Source of the DNA: Oligoflexia bacterium | Lineage (GTDB): Bacteria > Bdellovibrionota > Bdellovibrionia > JABDDW01 | DNA length: 64,000 bases | Assembly: GCA_034439615.1 (NCBI GenBank) | Contig: JAWXAT010000047.1 | Location: 62,001 to 126,000, forward strand | Reading direction: 5' to 3' | Shown: positions 36,019-45,343 of the stretch, piece after piece | Layout: each line of letters begins with the position of its first letter | How positions within the stretch are numbered: the stretch's first letter is position 1 | Program-made: the position numbers and the translations under genes | Notes under the pieces: generated by a model | Told to the model about the DNA's origin: nothing | Database searches by the model: none | Seen by the model: the letters and a program-made list of their open reading frames with translations, nothing else

Positions 36019-37818
36019 TTGAAACAGTCCATCTCTTTTCAATTGCTGAGCTTTCTGACACTCATGGTGGTTGTTTTTCCAACAACTTGTTGGTCAGAGA
36101 CCAAACCCCAACCTTCAGTAAATGAAAATCCAGTAAGTGTTCAAGTTCATCTAGAACCAACAAAAGTTATGGCTGGTGGCGAAGCCCAAGTGACTGTTGA
36201 AATGACCGTTGCCCCCGGGCACCATGCTTATAAAGACATGCTCAAACTTAAGTGGGCAAATGATGAAGGAATCACAATAGGTGACTTTACTGTGAATCCA
36301 ACTCATATGTTTATTGATCCCGTTACTAAAAAATCACGGGAGGGAATGGAAAACCAAGCCAATATTCGAACCACGATTAAATTTCCTAAATCGTTAGGAA
36401 TCGGTAAACGTGAAGGTGCTATCAAAGTTACTTATCAAGCCTGTAGCGCAAAATATTGTCTTTTTCCAAAAACTGTAACACTTCCTTTTTCATATGAAGT
36501 TGTCGATTCAAAAATTACTGCAACTCAAGATACTGGCCTTGTACAAGATGGTTTTCAAAAAGCTCTAGCACGTGGAAAATTTTGGGTTTATGTTTTTGTT
36601 TTCATTGGCGGATTTTTAACTAGCCTCACGCCGTGTATATTTCCGATGATCCCCATTACGATTTCAATTATTGGTGCACGTGCTGCACAAAATAAAAAAT
36701 CAAGAGCCTTTAGTTTAAGTGTCGCCTACGTTTTAGGCATTGGTTTCACCTACTCAGCACTTGGAGTAGTAGCTGCAACCACAGGAGCCCTTTTTGGAAG
36801 TTTATTAAGTAATATTTGGGTTGTTAGTTTTATAGCTCTTGTTTTTATAGCCATGGGTTTAAGCATGCTCGGTTTTTTTGAACTACAAGTACCCGCCATA
36901 TTAAGAAATAAATTTGGTAATGCACAAACCGGTACCGGTTTGCCAGGGGCATTTGCCGCGGGGCTTTTTGCAGGAATAGTTGCATCACCGTGTATAGGAC
37001 CCGTACTTGTGAGCATCTTAACTTATGTAGCACAAACAGCAGACGTCACATTTGGATTTACACTGCTATTCACTTTTGCCATGGGAATGGGGATTCTTTT
37101 TATTGTACTGGGCACATTTTCAGGGCTCCTTACAAAAATTCCAAAAGCCGGCGGTTGGATGGAATCTACTAAATTCATTTTTGGTCTTACGTTTATCATC
37201 ATGGCTTTTTATTATTTAGCTCCCATAATTCCATCAAAATTTCTCTACACCCTAGCAGGCAGCTTCTTACTCTTAGGCACAAGTTACTACGGAGCTTTTG
37301 CTCCAGCATCTCAAGTTCGTGCCCTACAAATTAAAAAGGGAATCCTACTTGCCATCTATTTTTTTGGGCTTTGTCTTGTAGCTATTGGAGTTTTGCCTTC
37401 AAATTTCATAACAACTTCAGTAACTGATTCAATACAAACGCAAAAAAAAACAGGATTAGTATGGCAAAATTATGATGAGAAATTATTTCACCAAGCTAAA
37501 AATGAAAATCAGCCAATCATTTTAGATTTCACAGCTGATTGGTGCGTAGCCTGTCATGAATTAGAAGCTCTGACTTATACAGATGCAACGGTTATTAAAG
37601 AGGGGGAAGTTTTCAAAAGATTTAAAATTGATGCCACACATTCAGACCAACCTATTGTCGAAGAGTTAAAGAAAAAATACAAAGTGGTAGGTTTGCCAAC
37701 GATAATTTTTATTAATACTCAAGGTCAGGTTTTAAATGATATTACTGTAACGGGCTTTGTAAATGCGCGAGAGTTCTTAGTGCGAATGGCAAAAACTATT
37801 AATTCAACTTCTAAATAA
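36019..37818 (+). CDS. dsbD: Thiol:disulfide interchange protein DsbD
   Basis: A 599-residue three-domain protein that carries electrons from cytoplasmic thioredoxin to periplasmic substrates. The signal peptide (1-25) precedes the n-domain, whose Cys pair is ACSAKYC (C142, C147). The eight-TM domain has TPCIFPM (C206) and SPCIGPV (C324). The thioredoxin-like c-domain has DWCVACHE at about 510. All three redox pairs are intact. The start is TTG with GAGGAG seven bases upstream. It ends one base before the convergent coiled-coil gene. Confidence 0.95.
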   Translation: MKQSISFQLLSFLTLMVVVFPTTCWSETKPQPSVNENPVSVQVHLEPTKVMAGGEAQVTVEMTVAPGHHAYKDMLKLKWANDEGITIGDFTVNPTHMFIDPVTKKSREGMENQANIRTTIKFPKSLGIGKREGAIKVTYQACSAKYCLFPKTVTLPFSYEVVDSKITATQDTGLVQDGFQKALARGKFWVYVFVFIGGFLTSLTPCIFPMIPITISIIGARAAQNKKSRAFSLSVAYVLGIGFTYSALGVVAATTGALFGSLLSNIWVVSFIALVFIAMGLSMLGFFELQVPAILRNKFGNAQTGTGLPGAFAAGLFAGIVASPCIGPVLVSILTYVAQTADVTFGFTLLFTFAMGMGILFIVLGTFSGLLTKIPKAGGWMESTKFIFGLTFIIMAFYYLAPIIPSKFLYTLAGSFLLLGTSYYGAFAPASQVRALQIKKGILLAIYFFGLCLVAIGVLPSNFITTSVTDSIQTQKKTGLVWQNYDEKLFHQAKNENQPIILDFTADWCVACHELEALTYTDATVIKEGEVFKRFKIDATHSDQPIVEELKKKYKVVGLPTIIFINTQGQVLNDITVTGFVNAREFLVRMAKTINSTSK

Positions 37819-38295
37819 TTAAAGTCTTTTTAATTTTTCAATATGCCGACGAGCATCATCAATCATTTCTTGTTGTTTATTTAATTGCAGACTTTGATTC
37901 TCTATAACTCGCTGTGCCTGTGTGAGCCGAAGTTCAAACGACTGCACAATCTGATTATGGCGTTCTAAAAAAGATTCTATTTTTGATTCACTTATCTGCT
38001 TTTCTTTAAGTCTACCTGATACAAAAGCCAGTCGATCTTGAACTTCATGTACAATTTGTTTAAGGCGCTCATCAATCTGACCGACCTTTTGTGCTGTTTT
38101 ATCCATACGAAGATTAACAGATTTTACCCATTCTTCATTTTGGTATTTTGTTTTATTAAGTGTTTCCATCACTTCTTCATTTGTGGGGCCACCAGAGTAA
38201 GTACTTTCAAATAAAGGCAGTGGCTCTAGAATTTTACTAGACTCAAAAGGGGTTACTGCTTCGCCAAAAATGCCTGGATTCATCTGCCTACTCAT
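37819..38295 (-). CDS. Coiled-coil protein of unknown function
   Basis: A 158-residue soluble protein. The first ~45 residues look unstructured, with Pro, Ser and Phe (LEPLPLFESTYSGG). From about residue 50 to the end it is an uninterrupted heptad-type helix rich in Glu/Gln/Arg (VGQIDERLKQIVHEVQDRL). No signal peptide or TM. No family recognised. Convergent with dsbD; its 5' side faces the gene at 38394. Confidence 0.6.
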   Translation of the reverse strand: MSRQMNPGIFGEAVTPFESSKILEPLPLFESTYSGGPTNEEVMETLNKTKYQNEEWVKSVNLRMDKTAQKVGQIDERLKQIVHEVQDRLAFVSGRLKEKQISESKIESFLERHNQIVQSFELRLTQAQRVIENQSLQLNKQQEMIDDARRHIEKLKRL

Positions 38296-38393
38296 GTGGA
38301 TAACTAGATCATCTCAAAGACTGATCGGCAAGAGTCAAAATCATGAAATGAGTACTGGACAATGCCCCCCGGTAGTTTCTATTGTCATTAGAT

Positions 38394-39344
38394 ATGGTCA
38401 AAACCGCTGCGGATTTAGTGTCTTTCATATTGGGCTCACTTAAAGACGAAGAAGCTGGACGCGTCGGGCTATATCATTACCTCAAAAATTTCAGTCAACC
38501 ACAAGATCCAGTAACACCAGATCTACTTAATCAGTTTTTTGCCGACTGCCTTCAACTTCCCCACTGGCAAGAAAAAAAGACAGAACTTTACACAGACATA
38601 CATGATCTCCTTCAAAGATTTTTCTCTCAAGTCGGTGCCTCTTTCATGCTCGATCAACTCTGGAATTTACCGCGTCTACAATTACTCATGGTCACGCAAA
38701 TTGAAAATCTCTACATCACTGTCAGAAATTATGAGCAAAGTTTTTTAAAAGAAGGTGAAAACTTACGGCTCATACCTGAGGGTGATAATCGCATCGTAGC
38801 AATTAGAAAAAATGCGCAAAGCAATGTTGCAGTTAGAACTTATAATAATTTAGTACGCATTCAAGGAAGCTCAATTTTACCCTTAGGCCCTGATCAAGAA
38901 TTACACTACGATGCTGGGCTTGAATTACTCCCGCAACATATTCAAAAGCTCAAGCCCGCACCTCATAGCCAAGTTCGCTTTTTAGTTCACCCAAGTGGTG
39001 TGGAGGCACAATTTATTTCGGGCTTCGCCTTCAGACAAAGCCAAGTGATTAAGATTACGGCAATCAGCCAAGAACCAAGGATTTTTTACCCTCTTAAAAG
39101 ATTAGAAAGATTTTACGTCCACCGGCCAAGTGATCCGTATTACATGGAACTCATCACCACCCTTGATCGTGCCATTCACGCTGTACGCACCCACACTCAA
39201 GGCACTGAAACCTTTGTCCGCCAAGCGTTTGAAGGTGGACAGATCGCCTTTGATCAGATATTCCCTGACGATAAAGCGCTCTACATGCGACTTAAAGAAT
39301 TGGCAAAACTCATGTCTGGTCACGCTGGGCAAGTGAGCCTGTAG
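38394..39344 (+). CDS. Conserved-looking cytoplasmic protein of unknown function
   Basis: Protein of 316 residues from the ATG at 38394 (a TTG at 38382 adds four residues; neither has a clear SD). N-terminal half helical (LKDEEAGRVGLYHYLKNF, FMLDQLWNLPRLQLLMV); C-terminal half mixed, with several beta strands (EGDNRIVAIRKNA, HSQVRFLVHPSGVEAQFISG). No signal, TM or known motif. It lies 25 bases upstream of rluB and may be cotranscribed with it. Confidence 0.6.
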   Translation: MVKTAADLVSFILGSLKDEEAGRVGLYHYLKNFSQPQDPVTPDLLNQFFADCLQLPHWQEKKTELYTDIHDLLQRFFSQVGASFMLDQLWNLPRLQLLMVTQIENLYITVRNYEQSFLKEGENLRLIPEGDNRIVAIRKNAQSNVAVRTYNNLVRIQGSSILPLGPDQELHYDAGLELLPQHIQKLKPAPHSQVRFLVHPSGVEAQFISGFAFRQSQVIKITAISQEPRIFYPLKRLERFYVHRPSDPYYMELITTLDRAIHAVRTHTQGTETFVRQAFEGGQIAFDQIFPDDKALYMRLKELAKLMSGHAGQVSL

Positions 39345-39369
39345 TTAGTAGTTAAAGGATAGTATTTTC

Positions 39370-40095
39370 ATGAGCAGTCAGAATCTCGTTAGACTTCAAA
39401 AATATATTTCAGAATGCGGAATCGCCAGTCGCCGAAAAGCAGAAGAAATGATTTCCCAAGGCGAAGTAACTGTTAACGGGAAAATCATCCGTGAAATGGG
39501 CTTTAAAGTAATTCCCGGAAAAGACGCTGTTAAAGTTAATGGTAAACTTTTACGAACACCCACACATCCAACATACATCGCGCTCTATAAACCAGCCGGT
39601 GTGGTCACAACATTGAATGACCCCGAAGGTCGCCCCACAATTAAAGATCTTTTGATCGGTGTTAAAGATCGCGTGTTTCCAGTAGGTCGACTTGATTTTG
39701 ATAGCGAAGGTCTTCTCATCGTCACTAACGATGGTGAATATGCACAAGCCGTTTCACATCCAAAAAAGAAAATTCGCAAAGTTTACAAAGTGAAGGTCAA
39801 AGGAAAGCCCCAAGAAAAACACATTGAACGACTAAAAATGGGCGTCACACTTGCAGAAGGTAAAGCCAAAGCCTCACATATTGAACGCATCAGATCTGGT
39901 GATCAGTATGACTGGTACAAAGTAGTTCTTGTTGAAGGAAAAAACAGACAAGTACGACGCATGTTTGAAAAAATTGGCTTTGACGTATTAAAACTTCAAC
40001 GTGTTGCAATTGGAAGATTAACCCTTGGAAGTCTTGATCGTGGACAATTTCGCATGCTCACCAAAGAACAGGCGGAACTAGCTCTTAAAGATTAA
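39370..40095 (+). CDS. rluB: Ribosomal large-subunit pseudouridine synthase B family
   Basis: A 241-residue RsuA/RluB-family enzyme isomerising uridine in rRNA. N-terminal S4 RNA-binding domain (RLQKYISECGIASRRKAEEM, about 8-65), then the synthase domain. That domain has YIALYKPAGVVTT, catalytic Asp in GRLDFDSEGLLIVTNDG, HPKKKIRKVYKV and GKNRQVRRMFEKIG near the end. RluB (23S U2605 type) fits better than RsuA by motif order, but the target site is inferred. The stop overlaps the convergent lipoprotein gene by 4 bases. Confidence 0.92.
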   Translation: MSSQNLVRLQKYISECGIASRRKAEEMISQGEVTVNGKIIREMGFKVIPGKDAVKVNGKLLRTPTHPTYIALYKPAGVVTTLNDPEGRPTIKDLLIGVKDRVFPVGRLDFDSEGLLIVTNDGEYAQAVSHPKKKIRKVYKVKVKGKPQEKHIERLKMGVTLAEGKAKASHIERIRSGDQYDWYKVVLVEGKNRQVRRMFEKIGFDVLKLQRVAIGRLTLGSLDRGQFRMLTKEQAELALKD

Positions 40096-40934
40096 GGCCC
40101 TGTGCCACTTTTTTGTAACTGATCAAATTCTGATGGGTCAGTTGTTGGCCAACCGTTTCCACCTTTATTCACATCGACAGCTTCTGGAGGCGTTGCTTTT
40201 GGATTAGCACCGGTGCCTACACCCGTTGGTTTCTCGTCATCCGCTTTGTAAGGCCATCCTGCATAGGGTGTGGGATTTAGCTTTGCTTCTTCTTTTTGTT
40301 TTGCTTCAGCCTCTTTCATTTCACGATAGAGTTTACTGTACTCGGGATACTCTTGGCGAAACTCAACCCAGCGACTAGCGATATCGCCCTCAAAAATCTT
40401 ACGCTCATCTTTAATACTTTCTTCAAAATCTTGGCGTTCATCGCGCAAATCACTGTTAAATCTTTCACGCTCAGTGCTTTGATCACTTATAAAATCACTA
40501 CGACGCTCACCCTTAGGTTTATGGCTGAAGAAATCATCGCGCGCTTCTTTTTGTTTTTCTTGAAATTCTTTTCTCTTCTTAGCTTTTTGCTTTTGAAAGT
40601 CTGCACGTTGTCGCTGATGTTTTTTATCCATGGCTTCACGAGCTTTTCTAATCTCGTCGCTAAAGCGCGAGCGTAAATCTTCTGGCGCCATCTTTTGTTG
40701 CTTCCACCGCTTAAGAGTCGCTGCGATACGATCATTTGATTTTTTTACTTCTTCGGGAATATCTTTACGCAATTCATCTAGATTTTCTTTGTCACTTTTA
40801 ATACTGACTTCATTTTCGATTTCTTCAGAAGTTGCCGCTTTTTCAGGACCAGAGGTTGAACAACCCAAGCTCAATAAGCAGGTCGCTACGACAAAGGCCA
40901 AGATGAGGAAAAATTTTCCCGTCCAGATTTTCAT
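40092..40934 (-). CDS. Highly charged coiled-coil lipoprotein
   Basis: Protein of 280 residues with a lipoprotein signal (lipobox LSLGC, Cys about 25). The mature part is extremely rich in Lys, Arg, Glu, Asp and Gln across about 40-215 (QRADFQKQKAKKRKEFQEKQ), predicted as a long single helix or coiled coil. The tail is Pro/Gly-rich (KPTGVGTGANPKATPPEA). No recognised family. It would project from the membrane into the periplasm or to the surface. Convergent with rluB. Confidence 0.7.
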   Translation of the reverse strand: MKIWTGKFFLILAFVVATCLLSLGCSTSGPEKAATSEEIENEVSIKSDKENLDELRKDIPEEVKKSNDRIAATLKRWKQQKMAPEDLRSRFSDEIRKAREAMDKKHQRQRADFQKQKAKKRKEFQEKQKEARDDFFSHKPKGERRSDFISDQSTERERFNSDLRDERQDFEESIKDERKIFEGDIASRWVEFRQEYPEYSKLYREMKEAEAKQKEEAKLNPTPYAGWPYKADDEKPTGVGTGANPKATPPEAVDVNKGGNGWPTTDPSEFDQLQKSGTGP

Positions 40935-40999
40935 ACTTTAAGTCTAACCCACACACAACAAGGTGCAAGAAAATTAGATCACAGGCAAAATAGAAGTAT

Positions 41000-41635
41000 A
41001 TGATACGCAATTTTCCAAGGCATTCTCACTCAAGAAAGCTCAAGCGCTGGCGTACCCAGATGGTTATCGTGCGCCGCTTTCAATACCGTTATGCGGTTTT
41101 TCTCGCATCATTCGGCGCAGCACTGGCTATTATCATTGGTGGGCTTACTCTTTATTTATTGAATCATAATTACGACTTATTTATGAAGGCCGAACTTCTC
41201 ACCGCCCCTCAACTTGTGGATAACTTAGGCCGTGAGTTAAAACTCGCAAACGAAATCTTAGTGACAGCCCTCATTGGATTTATTTTAGTTATGGGCGGCA
41301 TTGGCGTTAGATTTTCTCATCGCATTGTGGTTCCGATTTATCTCATTCAAGAAAAAATGCGCGAGATCTGTCGTGGGAATTTCTTTAGCGCTAAAGTAAG
41401 CATTCGAAAAAATGATGAGTTTCAAGAATTTGCTGAGACTTATAATTACTTAGTAGAATCAATGCGCACCCAATTAAAATCAGACTTACTGCGATTAGAA
41501 AAATTAAAACCTGATGAGCATAATAGAGACGCCGTACATACTTGGGAATGTTTGGTTCGTGAAAAAGAAGCCCAACTTAACGGCCAGGACTCCGCCGCAC
41601 CTGATCCAACTGCCTCTTCACGTCACGCGTCTTAA
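41000..41635 (+). CDS. HAMP-domain membrane protein without output domain
   Basis: Protein of 211 residues. A basic N-terminus is followed by TM1 (about 30-54), a short periplasmic loop, TM2 (about 85-108), and a HAMP domain (about 110-160: SHRIVVPIYLIQEKM, IRKNDEFQEFAETYN). The rest is a short helical, hydrophilic tail with no kinase, cyclase or methyl-accepting region. The HAMP matches that of the LspA-like fusion at 22536 closely (SHR..xP(M/I)Y, R..DEF.E). It could be a signalling adaptor. The last 59 bases are antisense to the smpB 3' end. Confidence 0.75.
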   Translation: MIRNFPRHSHSRKLKRWRTQMVIVRRFQYRYAVFLASFGAALAIIIGGLTLYLLNHNYDLFMKAELLTAPQLVDNLGRELKLANEILVTALIGFILVMGGIGVRFSHRIVVPIYLIQEKMREICRGNFFSAKVSIRKNDEFQEFAETYNYLVESMRTQLKSDLLRLEKLKPDEHNRDAVHTWECLVREKEAQLNGQDSAAPDPTASSRHAS

Positions 41636-42032
41636 TATCAGCACGCTTATCGTGGTCTTTTTTACCTTTTACTAATGCAATTTCAACTTTAGCTTTACCC
41701 TCTTTGAAGTACACTTTTAAAGGCACCATGGTGTAACCACGCTCTTTCATCTGAGCGATAATTTTATCAATCTCATTACGATTCAAGAGAAGTTTTCGAT
41801 CTCGTTCAATTTCATGATTGTTGTAGCTTGAAGCTGTGTATTTACTGATATGACATTTCGTAAGCCATAGTTCTGTTTTTTTAAACACCACGTATGAGTC
41901 TTTAAGTTGCACCTGTGAATTACGAAGACTCTTAACTTCACTCCCCGTAAGCGCCATTCCAGCCTCGTATTTTTCAATGACATGGTAGTCATGAAAGGCT
42001 TTTTTGTTGTTGGCTACGATCTTAATGCTCAT
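41577..42032 (-). CDS. smpB: SsrA-binding protein SmpB
   Basis: A 151-residue tmRNA-binding protein for trans-translation. It has NKKAFHDYHVIEKYEAGMALTG at the start, EVKSLRNSQVQLKDSYV, HISKYTASSYNNHEIERDRKLL, then RGYTMVPLKVYFKEGKAKVEIAL and the basic tail KGKKDHDKR...RQLDQ. All are canonical and at normal length. No ssrA gene was found in the window. The 3' end overlaps the HAMP gene on the other strand by 59 bases. Confidence 0.96.
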   Translation of the reverse strand: MSIKIVANNKKAFHDYHVIEKYEAGMALTGSEVKSLRNSQVQLKDSYVVFKKTELWLTKCHISKYTASSYNNHEIERDRKLLLNRNEIDKIIAQMKERGYTMVPLKVYFKEGKAKVEIALVKGKKDHDKRADIKTRDVKRQLDQVRRSPGR

Positions 42033-42198
42033 AGGCCTAGGTTATGCCAGAAATACCAGGGAAATGCCACGTGTTCAGTCGGGCTGTCAGATATTTCAGC
42101 CCGCTGGGGCTCCATTACTCACAATAATCACATGGCGAATTGAATTCTTCATGTCAAAATGCTACAGCATTTGCACAATCAAGAACACGGGAGATAAA

Positions 42199-42588
42199 AT
42201 GAAACACCCTAATGCAGCACTTTTAGAAAAACTCTATGCCGATTATTCAAAAGGCGATATGCAAGCAGTACTTAATGCATGTGCCGAAAAAATGACTTTT
42301 CAAGTACCGGGCAAAAGTAAATTAGCCGGTAAATTCACAAAAGTTAATTTTGTTTCAGGTTTTATCGAGCCATTGAAGGAACTTTCAGGCGGAACTCTTA
42401 AAACTGAAGTACATGACATTTTGGCAGGTGATCAACACGTGGTAGTATTAGTGAGCCAACATGTGACCCGTAAAAACGAAACAGTACAATTACGATCTGC
42501 TCATGTTTGGCGCTTTGAAAACGCAAAGCCTGTAGCTTGGTACGAATATCCTCGTGATTTGTATCAGTTTGACACAACTTGGAGTTAA
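42199..42588 (+). CDS. SnoaL/NTF2-like small protein
   Basis: A 129-residue protein beginning at the ATG preceded by GGGAGA (a frame extending to 42004 overlaps smpB and was rejected). The NTF2-like cone fold is suggested by the N-terminal helices (LLEKLYADYSKGDMQAVLNACAE), the F-x-V-P-G turn, and the alternating strands VVVLVSQHVTR and VQLRSAHVWRFENAKPVAWYEYP. Members are hydratases, isomerases or binding proteins. No active-site assignment is possible. Convergent with DUF502, 7 bases apart. Confidence 0.75.
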   Translation: MKHPNAALLEKLYADYSKGDMQAVLNACAEKMTFQVPGKSKLAGKFTKVNFVSGFIEPLKELSGGTLKTEVHDILAGDQHVVVLVSQHVTRKNETVQLRSAHVWRFENAKPVAWYEYPRDLYQFDTTWS

Positions 42589-42595
42589 GACAGAA

Positions 42596-43183
42596 TTACT
42601 TCGCCAAACCTAAAGAAACGATCGTCTTAAACGCCTCATCAACTGAATAATCTGTAGCAATTGCTTTTGAAGCAGGAACATAAACGTAAAAACCAGAAGT
42701 AGGATTTGGTGTTGTGGGGATATAAACACTAATGAGTTTCTCAGGCATTAATTTTTGAACTGGCTCAGGCACATTCTCTGAGGTGACAAAACCTAATGAC
42801 CAAACAGTTGGGCTCGGATAATTAATTAAAACGACTCGACCAAAATTTTTATTTTGATCACCTAGTAAAGTTTCAAAAACCTGTTTAGTACTTGAGTAAA
42901 GTCCACCTATTACAGGCAATCGGCCGATTAGATCACCAGTGCCTTGAATGATGTATTTTCCAATAACATTTTTACCGATAAATCCTGCGAGTAAAATAAC
43001 AAGTACTGCGATGATGACACCTAAACCAGGGATATGCCCTGGCAGCCAACGTGCAGTTTGAAGGGCATCATCTGTACCCTCAATAACAGCTTTTACAATT
43101 ATGACACTGATGAGTAACGGGCCTAAGACCAAAAGGCCTGTGAAAAAATAGGTTTTAAAAATATTTTTAATGCTATTGATCAT
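42596..43183 (-). CDS. DUF502 family membrane protein
   Basis: Protein of 195 residues. Two TM segments (about 10-32 and 50-70) are followed by the family's conserved TGDLIGRLPVIGGLYSSTKQVFETLL and a beta-rich domain (GRVVLINYPSPTVWSLGFVT, VYIPTTPNPTSGFYVYVP). This matches DUF502, a widely conserved inner-membrane family of unknown role, at the usual length. It faces the FadL-like gene, 33 bases downstream of that gene's stop on the same strand. Confidence 0.88.
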   Translation of the reverse strand: MINSIKNIFKTYFFTGLLVLGPLLISVIIVKAVIEGTDDALQTARWLPGHIPGLGVIIAVLVILLAGFIGKNVIGKYIIQGTGDLIGRLPVIGGLYSSTKQVFETLLGDQNKNFGRVVLINYPSPTVWSLGFVTSENVPEPVQKLMPEKLISVYIPTTPNPTSGFYVYVPASKAIATDYSVDEAFKTIVSLGLAK

Positions 43184-43216
43184 AGAAATTTTATCTCACT
43201 TCAAAAATAATTTTTT

Positions 43217-44524
43217 TTAAAACTCAGCGGTTGCAGTGAGCGCATAACCGTAAATCATGCCACCGATTTTATATCCGGGCGCTCCAATAAAAGTACTCAC
43301 CGTTTTTCGCACATCTTTAGGTACTAAGTAATGGGCAAAGCCACACAAATCTAATTGTAAGGGGTTATCTAAAAAACCAACGTCAAATGATTTTCCAGCA
43401 CCCAAGAAGCCCTGGTGTTTATCAGTATCAAGAGCATTGTTCTCGCCACTTTGATCTGGTACCGGCGTTGGCAAAAAAGCATATCCCAATCTTAAATCAA
43501 AATTTTCAAATCGGTGCTCATAACCAGAATGTAAAGTGATAATGTCATTATACTTCATAGGTGGTAACACCTGACGAAAGCTTCCAGTGAAGGTTGTGAA
43601 TTGTAGAACCATAGCCGTACCTTCATAGCCTCCCCACTTTTCCCAATTTGCAGAGAAAGAAATACTATCGCTCTCATCTTTACGACTCACAGCTAAAATA
43701 AATGTTTCAGGGTCATAATAAAGAGTGTTTTTTCCCGTCATAATTAAATCTGCTGGAGCTAGCAAACTAATAGTGTTTGTGAAATCAACTTTGCTACGGG
43801 ATTCTTGCTTAGCTAGATAACTTAAACCAAACTTCCATGGATTCTCTTTTGGATTTTCACCGGGAATAAAAATCATACCAGCTGTTGGAGCTAAACCAGG
43901 CGTGATTTCCATTTTAATACGTGCTGAAGAATTTCCACCTGCTATGAGTCGTGTTCGCGCTGATGTCCCCTGAACCAAATAGGCGTTCACACCCACACCA
44001 AGGGCAAACCGATCTGAAAATTTTGTGGCCAGTGAAAATCCAGAGGTTAATCTTTGGCTGTCAGACAAATACATCACGTATTGAGGTAAATAAGCATCTT
44101 GAGTATCAACGAGCATAAGATTTTGTACAGGTGCAGATAATGTGGCACCCAGATGAAATGGACGCTCAGACTTAGATAACGGAGATTGCAAACCCAAAGT
44201 GAGTGAAAACACATCGGGTACGTTTGTACTTACGTCACTCACTTGATTTGAAGCGCCACCAAGATCTGTTCGATCAACGAGAACTTGTTTAATCGGTTCA
44301 AAACGATGTACGGCACCTTGAAGACCCATTGAAAAAAGTGGCTTGGTTTGGAATGCCATCAACGCCGGATTATACGCTTGAGAGAATGCATCCGTTGGTA
44401 GGGATGCAGTAGAATTTCCAAGTGCTATGTTTCGAGCACCATAACCGTATTGATTCCAAAGACTGGCATTGGCTTGAGAAGTAAAACTTAAAAAAATTAA
44501 CAATGCTGCAAATTGATTCATCAA
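43217..44524 (-). CDS. FadL/OmpP1-like outer-membrane transport protein
   Basis: Protein of 435 residues with a signal peptide (1-20, NA-S). The mature N-terminus SLWNQYGYGARNIALGNSTA and the following NPALMAF are typical of the FadL/TodX/OmpP1 hatch region (G..GA..G..A.A..DA......NPA). A barrel of about 14 strands follows, ending in the aromatic-terminated TATAEF. The likely substrate is a hydrophobic molecule such as fatty acid. It sits 9 bases downstream of rsmA with GGGG before the ATG and is the last gene of the pal-cpoB-tsaD-rsmA run. Confidence 0.83.
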   Translation of the reverse strand: MMNQFAALLIFLSFTSQANASLWNQYGYGARNIALGNSTASLPTDAFSQAYNPALMAFQTKPLFSMGLQGAVHRFEPIKQVLVDRTDLGGASNQVSDVSTNVPDVFSLTLGLQSPLSKSERPFHLGATLSAPVQNLMLVDTQDAYLPQYVMYLSDSQRLTSGFSLATKFSDRFALGVGVNAYLVQGTSARTRLIAGGNSSARIKMEITPGLAPTAGMIFIPGENPKENPWKFGLSYLAKQESRSKVDFTNTISLLAPADLIMTGKNTLYYDPETFILAVSRKDESDSISFSANWEKWGGYEGTAMVLQFTTFTGSFRQVLPPMKYNDIITLHSGYEHRFENFDLRLGYAFLPTPVPDQSGENNALDTDKHQGFLGAGKSFDVGFLDNPLQLDLCGFAHYLVPKDVRKTVSTFIGAPGYKIGGMIYGYALTATAEF

Positions 44525-44533
44525 AACCCCTTC

Positions 44534-45343
44534 TTACTCGCTTAAAGCCTTAAACAAATCGGTAAATCGCGCAATATCTAATTCTTGTGCACGCGTGTCA
44601 GTACTCAGCCCCATCGAATCATAAACAGCCTTAATTTTTTCTTTTGGATACCAAGAAGACAAATTCGTACTGAGTTTTTTACGCCTTTGCGCAAAACACG
44701 CTTTAATAAATTTTAGAAATTTCTCACGATCAAAACTAGGTTGTTTCCAAGTAAATCTTAAAACGCGACTACCCACATTGGGCACAGGAAAAAAATCTTG
44801 AGGCCCCGCATCAATAACTTTTGTTATGTTCCAAGCAGTTTGTGCCATTACCGAGAGCATTCCATAATCATCAGCGTGAAAATCTGCTGCAATACGCTCA
44901 GCTACTTCTTTTTGAAACATGAGAATCATATCTTGAAAAACCATTTCATTAAGGCTGCTTAATTCAACAACCAATGAAGCCGCAACAGAATAGGGAAGAT
45001 TACTCACAATCACAGAAGGTTTTAAAAGCTCAAGAGTTTGCCAGTCAATTTTGAGAGCATCTTTGTGGATAATTTCTAATTCAGGAAATTTTGCATGCCA
45101 ATACTTAACCATTCCTGCGTCGAGTTCAACCAACGTTGTTTTCCATGGGCCCGGTAAAAGTTCATCAGTTAAAGCCCCCATGCCTGGGCCAAGTTCAAGC
45201 ACAGATTGCGGATTACAACTTTTCACTTCATCAATAAGTGCTGTGCAAATTTTAGGATTTAGTAAAAAATTTTGACCAAGTTTTTTTAGTGGCTGTATTC
45301 CAGCCTGAGCAAGTCTTTTATCAAGTTCTTGTTTTGTATGCAT
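44534..45343 (-). CDS. rsmA: 16S rRNA dimethyladenosine transferase (KsgA)
   Basis: A 269-residue enzyme dimethylating A1518/A1519 in helix 45. It has KKLGQNFLLNP, the SAM motif VLELGPGMGALTDELL, the acidic VELDAGM, the catalytic SNLPYSVAASL (NLPY) and FFPVPNVGSRVLRF. All diagnostic. The ATG shares a base with the tsaD stop (TGATG), so it is translationally coupled. Confidence 0.96.
   Translation of the reverse strand: MHTKQELDKRLAQAGIQPLKKLGQNFLLNPKICTALIDEVKSCNPQSVLELGPGMGALTDELLPGPWKTTLVELDAGMVKYWHAKFPELEIIHKDALKIDWQTLELLKPSVIVSNLPYSVAASLVVELSSLNEMVFQDMILMFQKEVAERIAADFHADDYGMLSVMAQTAWNITKVIDAGPQDFFPVPNVGSRVLRFTWKQPSFDREKFLKFIKACFAQRRKKLSTNLSSWYPKEKIKAVYDSMGLSTDTRAQELDIARFTDLFKALSE

Noticed and set aside
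40296-40676. Plus-strand open frame rich in Phe, Leu and Ile that looks like a membrane protein
   Set aside because: It is the antisense of a Lys/Glu/Gln-rich coiled-coil lipoprotein; such codons read hydrophobic on the other strand.
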